From PNAI01 sp964575715 (GTDB lineage: Bacteria; Pseudomonadota; Alphaproteobacteria; Rhizobiales; Xanthobacteraceae), in assembly GCA_964575715.1 (NCBI GenBank), contig CAZNSG010000342.1, positions 1 through 16,029 of the forward strand: 16,029 nt of DNA. The letters run 5' to 3'. Position 1 is the stretch's first letter; each line of letters begins with the position of its first letter. The notes under the pieces are model-generated. The model was not told where the DNA came from. It ran no database searches and saw nothing but the letters and a program-made list of their open reading frames with translations. The position numbers and the translations under genes are program-made. Shown here one piece after another: positions 6,975 to 13,795 of this stretch.

Positions 6975-7838
6975 TTAATTATTTGTGCCGCCGCTTGATT
7001 GAGCAATATTGGGCTGCTGCTGAGGGACAGCCGCTGGTTCTTGAGTGCTGGTTGGATTTGAAATTTCATCGCTTACATCGTCTTCCGATTTTTTCTTTTT
7101 CTCGCGAGCAAGATTTTTCTGTAATTTCTTGATTACCGACTCGGCTTCTTTCGCTTCGTCGCCATCGACAAGTTCTCGCTTGATCACCTCATTTTCGAGC
7201 AGCGAACGGAGATATTCTGTTTCTACTTTCACTCCTGAAAGCCTTCTTATTTCAAGTCTCAATTCATCCATAATTGGCGCGCTCAATAACAACGCAGCAA
7301 TTGCATACCTGCTCGTGACCTGTTTTTGCTGTAAGAGTTCCGACATGGCATCTTTGGAGAATCCCTCACGACAAAGATTTCCGAAACATTCCACGACATC
7401 AGGACTTCTTGGGTTCGCTGCTAGCACATCAATTTCAAAGACAAGGGACTTCTCTATTGGCTGGCCGAAATAAATTTTATACGCACGCCAAACAGCTCCA
7501 TTGGTGAGGACCACCCATTCGGTTCCCTTGTTTGCAGCGTAGTCCACCGCTTGCTTTACATGTGAATCTTTTAGTTCGATCCCAATCGCTTTGGCCTCGA
7601 TCAAGAATCGTGTCTCGTCATCCACGATGACCGCGAGATCGACGTAGGTGCCGCGAATGGAGTGCTCAGTCGTAACGTGTTGATATTTATCGTAGCCGAA
7701 GACGTCGGAAAGCATGCCTATAATAATGACAACAATGTTCGACTCGCTAACGTCGCGCTGTTTGGCGTTGGCCAGAATCCCTTGATACCGCTTTAATTCT
7801 GTAGAAATACGTGTCGCTACTTTCGCCGAAATGGGCAT
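6975..7838 (-). CDS. Stand-alone HsdR-N-type (PD-(D/E)xK) nuclease-domain protein
   Basis: The 287-residue protein resembles the N-terminal domain of type I restriction R subunits (HSDR_N). VTTEHSIRGTYVDLAVIVDD followed by FLIEAKAIG gives the catalytic D67...E81-x-K83 arrangement, and HVKQAVDYAANKGTEWVVLT continues the fold. No helicase motor follows. The rest is a helical region, a lysine-rich segment (NLAREKKKKSED) and a disordered Gln/Pro/Ser-rich tail. Such proteins occur alone in many genomes; a role in DNA restriction or phage defence is plausible but unproven. The ATG at 7838 has a perfect GGAGG 6 nt upstream. The gene is clearly AT-richer than its neighbours, suggesting horizontal acquisition. 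No hsdM, hsdS or other defence gene is adjacent. Confidence 0.85.
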   Translation of the reverse strand: MPISAKVATRISTELKRYQGILANAKQRDVSESNIVVIIIGMLSDVFGYDKYQHVTTEHSIRGTYVDLAVIVDDETRFLIEAKAIGIELKDSHVKQAVDYAANKGTEWVVLTNGAVWRAYKIYFGQPIEKSLVFEIDVLAANPRSPDVVECFGNLCREGFSKDAMSELLQQKQVTSRYAIAALLLSAPIMDELRLEIRRLSGVKVETEYLRSLLENEVIKRELVDGDEAKEAESVIKKLQKNLAREKKKKSEDDVSDEISNPTSTQEPAAVPQQQPNIAQSSGGTNN

Positions 7839-7985
7839 TGCAAACCTCCACTCGAATAACCGGCGGCAATCGTCCTCCAATCAACTGTAGATTTCAATCT
7901 CTGATTGATTTTTCTTAAAGGTTATTTCGTGGGTGTTGAGAGAATTACAGTAGAAGCAATGTGAAGCCACCAGCCCAAAATTGGC

Positions 7986-8016
7986 GGGGGCCCGGCAGTA
8001 TTCCCGCCGAGCCCCC
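7986..8016 (-). terminator. Intrinsic terminator of rnpB
   Basis: On the minus strand the arms GGGGGCTCGGC and GCCGGGCCCCC form an 11-bp stem, with one G-T pair, around a 9-nt loop. GCCAATTTTGGG follows. The hairpin lies a few bases after the expected 3' end of the RNase P RNA, so it most likely ends that transcript. The downstream T-run is short. Confidence 0.75.
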
Positions 8017-8019
8017 TTA

Positions 8020-8441
<422 letters not shown>

Positions 8442-8713
8442 GTATAGGGATGGGGCGGGCGGGCGCGCAGGTCAAGGGGCGGGCGAAAATTTGGTTTCGG
8501 TGCGAGTAAGCAAGCTTGCCAGTTCGGCCAATGCGTGTACCGCGCCTTGGACCAGGCGTGACGCATCCGCTATCGGATTGCTTCCGTCATTCCGCTTTGC
8601 CGGCGGCGCCGAAAATGACCCAACTCGTCGATTTGCTACAAGACTACGGTGCAACGCAGCACGTGAAGCGTTCAGCTAACCCAAGTATTTCGACATCACG
8701 CGCTCGAAGCCTT
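8442..8713. other. Non-coding gap between the exported-protein gene and rnpB
   Basis: Apart from the possible rnpB promoter I see no gene here. A short GTCATTCCG...AATGAC inverted segment near 8587-8620 echoes the palindromic repeat at 11928-12032. A stub on the minus strand ending in GFERVMSKYLG and TAG (stop near 8677) looks protein-like, but it is only about 18 codons and is preceded by a stop, so it is at most a relic. Confidence 0.4.
8470..8476 (-). promoter_or_regulatory. Possible -35 element of rnpB
   Basis: The minus strand reads CTTGACC here, a good match to the alphaproteobacterial housekeeping -35 (CTTGAC). It is placed about 30 to 35 nt before the expected 5' end of the RNase P RNA near 8440. 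The -10 region at that spacing, CATCCC, is poor, so the assignment rests mainly on position and the -35 match. Confidence 0.35.
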
Positions 8714-9982
8714 TTATTGCGGCGCGTGCCGGTCATATTCGACGATTCCGAGCTGAGTATCGTTTCTTGGAAGGATCGGGAGAGCTCGGTATACCGGCCT
8801 CCTCGTGACTGCCGCTGTTTCGGCCTCAATATTTTGCGGAGTCGCGTCTTTCGAAGTCGAGGCCGTTGATTCTGGCGCATCAAGATTTCTTGTCGCCAAC
8901 AATACACTCGATTGATTGAGGCGCCATTGATAACCGATGCCAAATTCAATCGGCGTTGGTCGCGTTCGCTGAAAAGGAATCACATATTGACCAAATCCTC
9001 GCAATTGCCACTTTGCCGGATCAAAATACGCAAGAGGAATGCCAGTCGCATCTTGAAGGATTGTGGCGCTGTTATCGAGCAGGAAGTTCCGGACCTGCGA
9101 GAAGTTCGCATTGTGCAAGAGATATGACGCACTCTTTGTAAAACTGTCTCCCTGACCAAGCGATTTGCCGAATTGCAGAAGTGCGATGTTCTTGCCGCGT
9201 TGATCAGCAAGATTGGTGCTGAAATAATATAGGGTCTTTTGCGGGCCATCTTTCTCGGAAAAGATGATTTTTACTCCGCGCGCTGGGGGTAGCGGCCGAG
9301 GTCCCTCGCCCGGGTGCAGCACGCCTTGGTCGTCGAGATGCACCAAACTCACGTCGTGGATCACCTTGCCCGAGCGGGCAAGAAACACATACAGGATCGG
9401 CAAAGTCCCGCTGGAGCTCAGATCCGCGTGCATTTGAACTGTGATGAAATATGTGACCGTCAGAATCGACCGCAGAGACCCTTGGATATTCCTCAGGTTC
9501 TGCAGCGCCGACCAGCGCGGCATCTTTAAAAGATCTGGTATCTGACCTACCGGCTCGAGACCTTGCAGAACGTAGGTCGTTGCGTTCGGGAAGAATGCGT
9601 TTGCGTAAAGAAAATCCGGTCCGCCGAACATGTAGAACATGATCGGCTTCGGCGCGCTTAGATTCGCGCTAGCCCATGCGCGGATTTTCGACATCTGGTT
9701 TTTTTCAACATTGCCAAAAGCAGAATCAAGGTGGGCGGCATGTTGTTTGGCGACCATATCCTGAGCCAATTGGGCGAGCGGTGAGTTGGCGGATAGCGGC
9801 ATTCCGGCGAGAAAACGCGCGGTATCGTCAGCGGTGGCAGATTGGTTGTTTTGCGCGCGAGCGGTTGTGGCGACGACGAAGCTCGCGATAAGAAGGGCAA
9901 CAAATCCAATTCGGGTCATCATTTCGAGAGTGTTACCTCTCATATGAGGACCGGCGAGACGGTTGCGTACTTGGGCAATCAT
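8714..9982 (-). CDS. Exported protein of unknown function with signal peptide
   Basis: The 422-residue product has a clear export signal: a hydrophobic core (IGFVALLIASFVVATTARAQ) ending in the cleavage-like site ARA-Q about 44 residues from the first ATG. The ATG at 9982 has GGGGGA 5 nt upstream. An internal start at M21/M22 (9922/9919) would give a normal short signal and has GAGAGG about 13 nt upstream. The mature part has aromatic and proline-rich stretches, for example FYMFGGPDFLYANAFFPNAT, LPILYVFLARSGKVIHDVSL and the IIFSEKDGPQKTLYYFSTNL segment. I see no catalytic motif, repeat or later membrane span, and the C-terminal 50 residues look disordered. A periplasmic or surface location is likely. 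The gene stands alone, with rnpB about 270 bp downstream. I do not recognise the family. Confidence 0.8.
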   Translation of the reverse strand: MIAQVRNRLAGPHMRGNTLEMMTRIGFVALLIASFVVATTARAQNNQSATADDTARFLAGMPLSANSPLAQLAQDMVAKQHAAHLDSAFGNVEKNQMSKIRAWASANLSAPKPIMFYMFGGPDFLYANAFFPNATTYVLQGLEPVGQIPDLLKMPRWSALQNLRNIQGSLRSILTVTYFITVQMHADLSSSGTLPILYVFLARSGKVIHDVSLVHLDDQGVLHPGEGPRPLPPARGVKIIFSEKDGPQKTLYYFSTNLADQRGKNIALLQFGKSLGQGDSFTKSASYLLHNANFSQVRNFLLDNSATILQDATGIPLAYFDPAKWQLRGFGQYVIPFQRTRPTPIEFGIGYQWRLNQSSVLLATRNLDAPESTASTSKDATPQNIEAETAAVTRRPVYRALPILPRNDTQLGIVEYDRHAPQ

Positions 9983-10191
9983 ATGATTCCCCCAGATAAA
10001 TGAGCATCAAAACGAAATCGGTAAACGACTGGACTGGCCGCAAGATTTTGGATGATACACCATGAATTCAATTACCTACAGTAGAATGAACGGAATCGAT
10101 TCACATCATGGCGCTGATTGCGCAGACAAGTTGTCGCACGGCGAGGTATTGCTTGCTAATTATGAGCACACACGCTGATCCGGGGACGCAT
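9983..10191. other. Non-coding stretch with no identified element
   Basis: This upstream region of the exported-protein gene presumably holds its promoter on the minus strand, but I cannot assign -35 and -10 boxes with confidence. I see no RNA gene, repeat or other coding frame. Together with the dehydratase fragment and 10318-10531 it makes about 550 bp without an intact gene. The part at 10400-10430 is AT-rich, with a weak CGGAA...TTCCG symmetry. Confidence 0.4.
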
Positions 10192-10317
10192 TCAAGCCGC
10201 CACGAGACGGCTGAATAGCTCCGCACCTACATTGCCGCCGGACAGCACCGCAACGGTAACCTTGCCTTTCACGTCGGTCTTGCCGGTCAGCGGCGAGCGC
10301 AGTCCATCGATTGTCCG
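10192..10317 (-). pseudogene. C-terminal fragment of a threonine/serine dehydratase-like gene
   Basis: Read on the minus strand, this 41-codon frame ends in GKTDVKGKVTVAVLSGGNVG and then AELFSRLVAA with a TGA at 10192. The KGK-V-VAVLSGGN pattern is the C-terminal signature of PLP-dependent threonine/serine dehydratases (IlvA/TdcB/racemase fold). An in-frame TAG lies directly upstream at 10318-10320 and nothing of the 300-residue catalytic domain is recognisable before it, so only the tail survives. It is probably the scar of a deletion or rearrangement. Confidence 0.7.
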
Positions 10318-10531
10318 CTATCGGGTATCTGTTCAGAATGCCTAAAATGCAGGCGGAAGCTGGATCTGAATAAGCACTATCGCCGTGGTTACTCGACTCT
10401 ACGGAAATTATTGTAATAGTTCCGAATATTCACTACGATTGAGTGTGTGGGGATGACGTGTCCGGTCAGACGTGCCGAAGCGACGATTGATCTGGCAGGT
10501 TTGGGGTCAACTCGGAAACTCGGGGGAAAAT

Positions 10532-10858
10532 ATGTTTTACAAGCCTGTTGTCCTAGGCGTGTTAGCGCTTGCCGCGGCGTTGCCGACGCAAAAAGCATCC
10601 GCGCAGCAAATCACCGGTTACTTCTGGATTCAAAACGCATGCTGGGCCCGTCACACGGACGGTACCTTTACGAGTGCTGCGACCCGTAGCTGCCCAACAA
10701 AGATGACTGCTCACATGCGGGATGCCTTTGGCTCGACCGATGAAGTCGGTGAATTTCTGTTTTTCGGAATTGTGTTGCCGGCTATAGCAGGAGGTCCATA
10801 TTTGGATCACAAATCGAAGCGTGCGGACTATTCGCGACCGGCAAAAGCATCAGAGTAG
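10532..10858 (+). CDS. Small secreted protein of unknown function
   Basis: The 108-residue product starts with a Sec-type signal (MFYKPVVLGVLALAAALP, then TQKASAQ) with likely cleavage after ASA near residue 24. The mature part of about 84 residues has two cysteines (C37 and C54) that could form one disulfide, the aromatic opening QQITGYFWIQNACWARH, and a hydrophobic segment FLFFGIVLPAIAGG near residues 75-88 that could be a short membrane span or buried helix. The ATG at 10532 has GGGGGA 4 nt upstream. An in-frame start at 10472 would hide the signal. No family is recognised and no neighbour gives a clue. Confidence 0.6.
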   Translation: MFYKPVVLGVLALAAALPTQKASAQQITGYFWIQNACWARHTDGTFTSAATRSCPTKMTAHMRDAFGSTDEVGEFLFFGIVLPAIAGGPYLDHKSKRADYSRPAKASE

Positions 10859-10950
10859 CGAGCAACCAGCGACGGGGTGAGGTCCGCCGCTTGATGATCG
10901 GTGAGCGTGGCTGAGTCTTCGAACGCGGCCGGCAGGTTTCCGCTGACAAT

Positions 10951-10984
10951 CGCAAGTGCAATACGTGCGCAAGTGCAATGCGTG
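10951..10984. repeat. Tandem 17-bp direct repeat
   Basis: CGCAAGTGCAATACGTG (10951-10967) is followed directly by CGCAAGTGCAATGCGTG (10968-10984), with one mismatch. It lies in the non-coding gap 10859-11125 between two convergent genes. Replication slippage is the simplest origin. The rest of that gap holds a possible gene relic on the minus strand and a weak GCCGCT...AGCGGC stem at about 11061-11088. Confidence 0.8.
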
Positions 10985-11125
10985 CATTTTTGTCGAGTGC
11001 AGCGGGCTCGATGTCTGCGTTTGTGGCACATCGCGTCAGTCTGTGCCGCGAACGCTGACGGCCGCTTTCGGGGCAGAGCGGCTGCTGACGATCAATTGAT
11101 ATATTTACGTGGCAACGCGGCTTGC

Positions 11126-11896
11126 TCACCGATGGGCGCGCGCGGTCAGCAGCGCGCGCAGCGTTTCGCGGGTGGAGGCGTCGGCGATGCCGTCGACGCG
11201 TTGCGGGCGGAAGTGAAGCTGGAAGGCTAAGACCACCGCCTTGGTGAGTTCGTCGTAGCTGCCGGTCATGGGCAGACCATAGCCGTATTCGGCGAGCTTC
11301 TTTTGCAATTCGGCGACCGCTTTGCCGCTGTCGCCGTGTTTGAGCGCAGGCGCGGCGCTGCCGTCCGCAGTGATCGGCGCGGGCTCGACCCAGAGGCCGA
11401 TTCCGGCCTCGTGCAGCTTCTCCCAAGGAAATTTCTCGCCGGGATCCTGCTTGCGGGTCGGCGCCACGTCGGAATGGGCGAGCACGTAGTCGGGCCGAAT
11501 TTTCAGACGCGCGATGATGTCGCGGCAGAGTGCGATCACGGCGTCGATCTGGATTTTCGGGTAATCGGGATAGCCAAATTCGTGTCCGGGATTGGCGATC
11601 TCGATACCGATGGAGCGCGAATTGATGTCGTCATCTCCGGCCCATAACGATAAGCCCGCGTGCTGCGCGCGCTGCGCCTCCGGCACCATCTGCACCACCT
11701 CGCCGTCCTCGAACACCATGTAGTGCGAGGAGACTTTGGCTTGCGCATCGCATAGCCGTTCGAGCGCGGCCTGGCTGCTCTGCATGCCGGTATAGTGCAG
11801 CAGAATCATATCCGCGCGCGGCCCGCCGCGGCGCGGGCCGCAATTGGGTGAGGGGACGACGCGATTAACAAGGCGTGAATCTGGCTTAAACGACAT
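11126..11896 (-). CDS. N-acetylmuramoyl-L-alanine amidase, amidase_2 type (AmiD-like) with peptidoglycan-binding domain
   Basis: The enzyme cleaves the amide bond between N-acetylmuramic acid and L-alanine in peptidoglycan or its turnover fragments. The 256-residue protein has an amidase_2 domain (about 28-160) with likely zinc ligands H34 (ILLHYT), H141 (LAHSDVAPTRKQDPG) and D151, and E99 in IGIEIAN in the usual catalytic position. A C-terminal PG_binding_1 domain spans about 190-253. No signal peptide is visible, so it may act in the cytoplasm on recycled muropeptides like AmpD, or use a non-classical route. The ATG at 11896 is preferred over 11932 because the extension looks unrelated; neither has a strong ribosome site. 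It diverges from the dcw genes. Confidence 0.92.
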   Translation of the reverse strand: MSFKPDSRLVNRVVPSPNCGPRRGGPRADMILLHYTGMQSSQAALERLCDAQAKVSSHYMVFEDGEVVQMVPEAQRAQHAGLSLWAGDDDINSRSIGIEIANPGHEFGYPDYPKIQIDAVIALCRDIIARLKIRPDYVLAHSDVAPTRKQDPGEKFPWEKLHEAGIGLWVEPAPITADGSAAPALKHGDSGKAVAELQKKLAEYGYGLPMTGSYDELTKAVVLAFQLHFRPQRVDGIADASTRETLRALLTARAHR

Positions 11897-11927
11897 GCTG
11901 GGCCATCGATACCAACTCTCACAATTG

Positions 11928-12032
11928 GTCATTCCGGTCGAGCCGCGTTAGCGGCGAGAGCCGGAATCCATAACCACCAACCGTGATTATGGATTCCGGG
12001 CTCGCGGGCTAAGGCCCGCGCCCCGGAATGAC
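11928..12032. repeat. Palindromic intergenic repeat upstream of the amidase gene
   Basis: Outer arms GTCATTCCGG (11928-11937) and CCGGAATGAC (12023-12032) are perfect complements. Inner arms CCGGAATCCATAA (11961-11973) and TTATGGATTCCGG (11987-11999) are also perfect, around the loop CCACCAACCGTGA. Each half has its own GC-rich palindrome (GCCGCGTTAGCGGC on the left and GCGGGCTAAGGCCCGC on the right). This is a dispersed repeat type common in Bradyrhizobiaceae-like genomes. It sits in the amidase 5' region. Confidence 0.8.
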
Positions 12033-12065
12033 AAGTCAGAATTTATGCGGATTAATATAAGTTCG

Positions 12066-12131
12066 GCAAACCGGCGGAAATCGTAGGCTCGGGCCGCGAG
12101 ACTTCCGCCGCGGCCGCCCGGGCCGGTTTGC
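12066..12131. other. Long stem-loop-forming sequence before rsmH
   Basis: GCAAACCGGC (12066-12075) pairs perfectly with GCCGGTTTGC (12122-12131). Alternatively, inside it, GGCGGAA (12073-12079) pairs with TTCCGCC (12103-12109). It lies in the 353-bp gap between the repeat ending at 12032 and the rsmH start. It could be a terminator or leader structure, but no T-run follows. I see no mraZ gene and no clear promoter in 12132-12385. Confidence 0.45.
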
Positions 12132-12385
12132 TAACGATTCCTTAAGTTTGACGGGCGTTAATAGAGTCTTGCGGACGGACGCTTTGCGGCGTGCGGCCGG
12201 TATCTGTGCAATGACGCCCATCGCAGCCCATGAGATCCCATTTCATCCCGGAGAGTGGGCGTAAGTATTTGATAGGTCATGGATATGGGCCGTTTCTTGC
12301 TAAATCGACTTATTCCGACGCGTGCGTTCAAGGCGCGCTTGAGTTCAAAGCGCGCGGCGAACGACAAGGCTGGAGCGCGGGAACG

Positions 12386-13414
12386 ATGACGGGCAGCGAC
12401 GGCGCTTCTGCTGTCGCTGGCGGACTGGCCCGTCATGTTCCCGTGCTTCTCCGCCCGGCGCTTGATTGTCTCAATGTGCGCGATGGCGGCGTCTACATCG
12501 ACGGCACGTTCGGTGCCGGCGGTTATGCGCGCGCCATTCTCGGCGCCGCCGATGCGTGCGTCATCGGCATCGACCGCGATCGCGACGCGATCGCGCGCGG
12601 CGCCGATCTGGTGCAGGCTGCGGGCGGACGGCTCAGCTTGATCGAAGATCGCTTCTCGGAGCTGGACGAGATTGCGCGCAAGTTCGGTCACGCAGCGGTC
12701 GATGGCGTCGTGCTCGATCTCGGCGTGTCCTCGATGCAGCTCGATGTGGCCGAGCGCGGCTTCTCGTTCCGGTTCGATGGCCCGCTCGACATGCGCATGG
12801 GGTCTGAGGGCCCGAGCGCGGCCGATGTGATCGCGCACGCATCGGAGCGCGATCTGGCCGCGATCGTTGCAACGCTCGGGGAAGAGCGGCACGCCCGCGC
12901 CGTTGCGCGCGCGATCGTTGCTGCGCGCAAGCAGGCGCCGATCGCAACGACGCGGGCGCTCGCCGATATCGTTTCGCGCGTGGTTCATGTCCGTCCCGGC
13001 GGCATTCATCCGGCGACGCGCACGTTCCAGGGCCTGCGCATTTTCGTCAACGACGAACTGAACGAGGTCGCACGCGGACTGCAGGCGGCCGAGCGCATCT
13101 TGCAACCATCCGGCCGGCTCGTCGTCGTCGCCTTCCATTCGCTCGAGGATCGGATCGTGAAAACGTTCCTGGCCGATCGCAGCCGCTTGGGCGGCGGCTC
13201 GCGTCACCAGCCCGAAATCGAGCAGGTTCCGACCTTTCGCTTGCTGGGCAGGCGTCCGCTCGTGCCGGACACGGCGGAGATCGCCGCAAATCCGCGCGCG
13301 CGCTCGGCCAAGCTGCGCGCGGCCGAGCGTACGGATGCGCCGCCACGCACGCATGCCGTCGGGCCGGCGATGCCGCGCCTGCCGTCGCTCGCCGATGTCA
13401 TGAAGGCGAGGTGA
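12386..13414 (+). CDS. rsmH: 16S rRNA (cytosine-1402-N4)-methyltransferase RsmH (MraW)
   Basis: RsmH methylates N4 of C1402 in the 16S rRNA decoding centre using S-adenosylmethionine. The 342-residue product starts with ARHVPVLLRPALDCLN and carries the SAM loop YIDGTFGAGGYARAIL (37-52), IGIDRDRDAI, DGVVLDLGVSSMQLD, RGFSFRFDGPLDMRM, HPATRTFQGLRIFVNDEL, and the VVVAFHSLEDRIVK motif near the end. These make the assignment secure. ATG 12386 has GGAG about 10 nt upstream and begins just before the domain; the longer frame from 12230 adds 52 atypical residues. It is the first dcw gene here, with ftsL 3 bp downstream. The usual upstream mraZ is absent. Confidence 0.97.
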   Translation: MTGSDGASAVAGGLARHVPVLLRPALDCLNVRDGGVYIDGTFGAGGYARAILGAADACVIGIDRDRDAIARGADLVQAAGGRLSLIEDRFSELDEIARKFGHAAVDGVVLDLGVSSMQLDVAERGFSFRFDGPLDMRMGSEGPSAADVIAHASERDLAAIVATLGEERHARAVARAIVAARKQAPIATTRALADIVSRVVHVRPGGIHPATRTFQGLRIFVNDELNEVARGLQAAERILQPSGRLVVVAFHSLEDRIVKTFLADRSRLGGGSRHQPEIEQVPTFRLLGRRPLVPDTAEIAANPRARSAKLRAAERTDAPPRTHAVGPAMPRLPSLADVMKAR

Positions 13415-13417
13415 GGC

Positions 13418-13795
13418 ATGCGGCTGCTCAATTTCTGCGTGGTGATCCTGCTCGTGCTCGCAACGGCGTATGTTTACGAGATCAAGTTCGAGGCGACGCT
13501 GCGCGCCACGCGCGTGGCCGAAATGCGCGGCGAAGTCCGGCGCGAGCGCGACGCCATCGCGTCGTTGCGCGCGGAATGGGCGCGGCTTGAAAATCCGACG
13601 CGGCTTGAAGGCTTGGCCCGGCGGCATCTCACCATAAGGCCGGCGGAGCTTTCGCAGGTCGACCCGTTCGATCGACTGCCCGAACGGCCGCTGGACATGT
13701 TAGCGCCGGAGAACGGCGGTGCGATTGCTTCGAGTCCCGATCCGGACATGGAAATGCCGACCGGGAGCATTCCTGCGGCGCCGGGAGCAAGGTGA
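13418..13795 (+). CDS. ftsL: Cell division protein FtsL
   Basis: FtsL is a bitopic divisome protein that links FtsB/FtsQ to FtsW/FtsI and activates septal peptidoglycan synthesis. The 125-residue product has a short cytoplasmic end, one membrane span (about residues 5-20, FCVVILLVLATAYVYE), and a charged helical coiled coil (about 28-60, with VAEMRGEVRRERDAI and SLRAEWARLENPTRL). A proline-rich tail follows. LENPTRLEGLARRHL matches alphaproteobacterial FtsL. It begins 3 bp after rsmH, and its TGA overlaps the GTG start of ftsI (GTGA), which suggests translational coupling. Confidence 0.92.
   Translation: MRLLNFCVVILLVLATAYVYEIKFEATLRATRVAEMRGEVRRERDAIASLRAEWARLENPTRLEGLARRHLTIRPAELSQVDPFDRLPERPLDMLAPENGGAIASSPDPDMEMPTGSIPAAPGAR

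Noticed and set aside
8660..8713. Short C-terminal-like stub GFERVMSKYLG before a stop on the minus strand
   Set aside because: It is only about 18 codons with a stop just upstream, too short to assign to any family.
12144..12165. Two TTAA half-sites before rsmH as a CtrA-binding site
   Set aside because: The spacing is about 12 nt rather than the 7 nt of the CtrA consensus.
12158..13627. A 489-codon frame antisense to rsmH and ftsL
   Set aside because: It spans two certain genes and an intergenic gap and has shadow-like composition.
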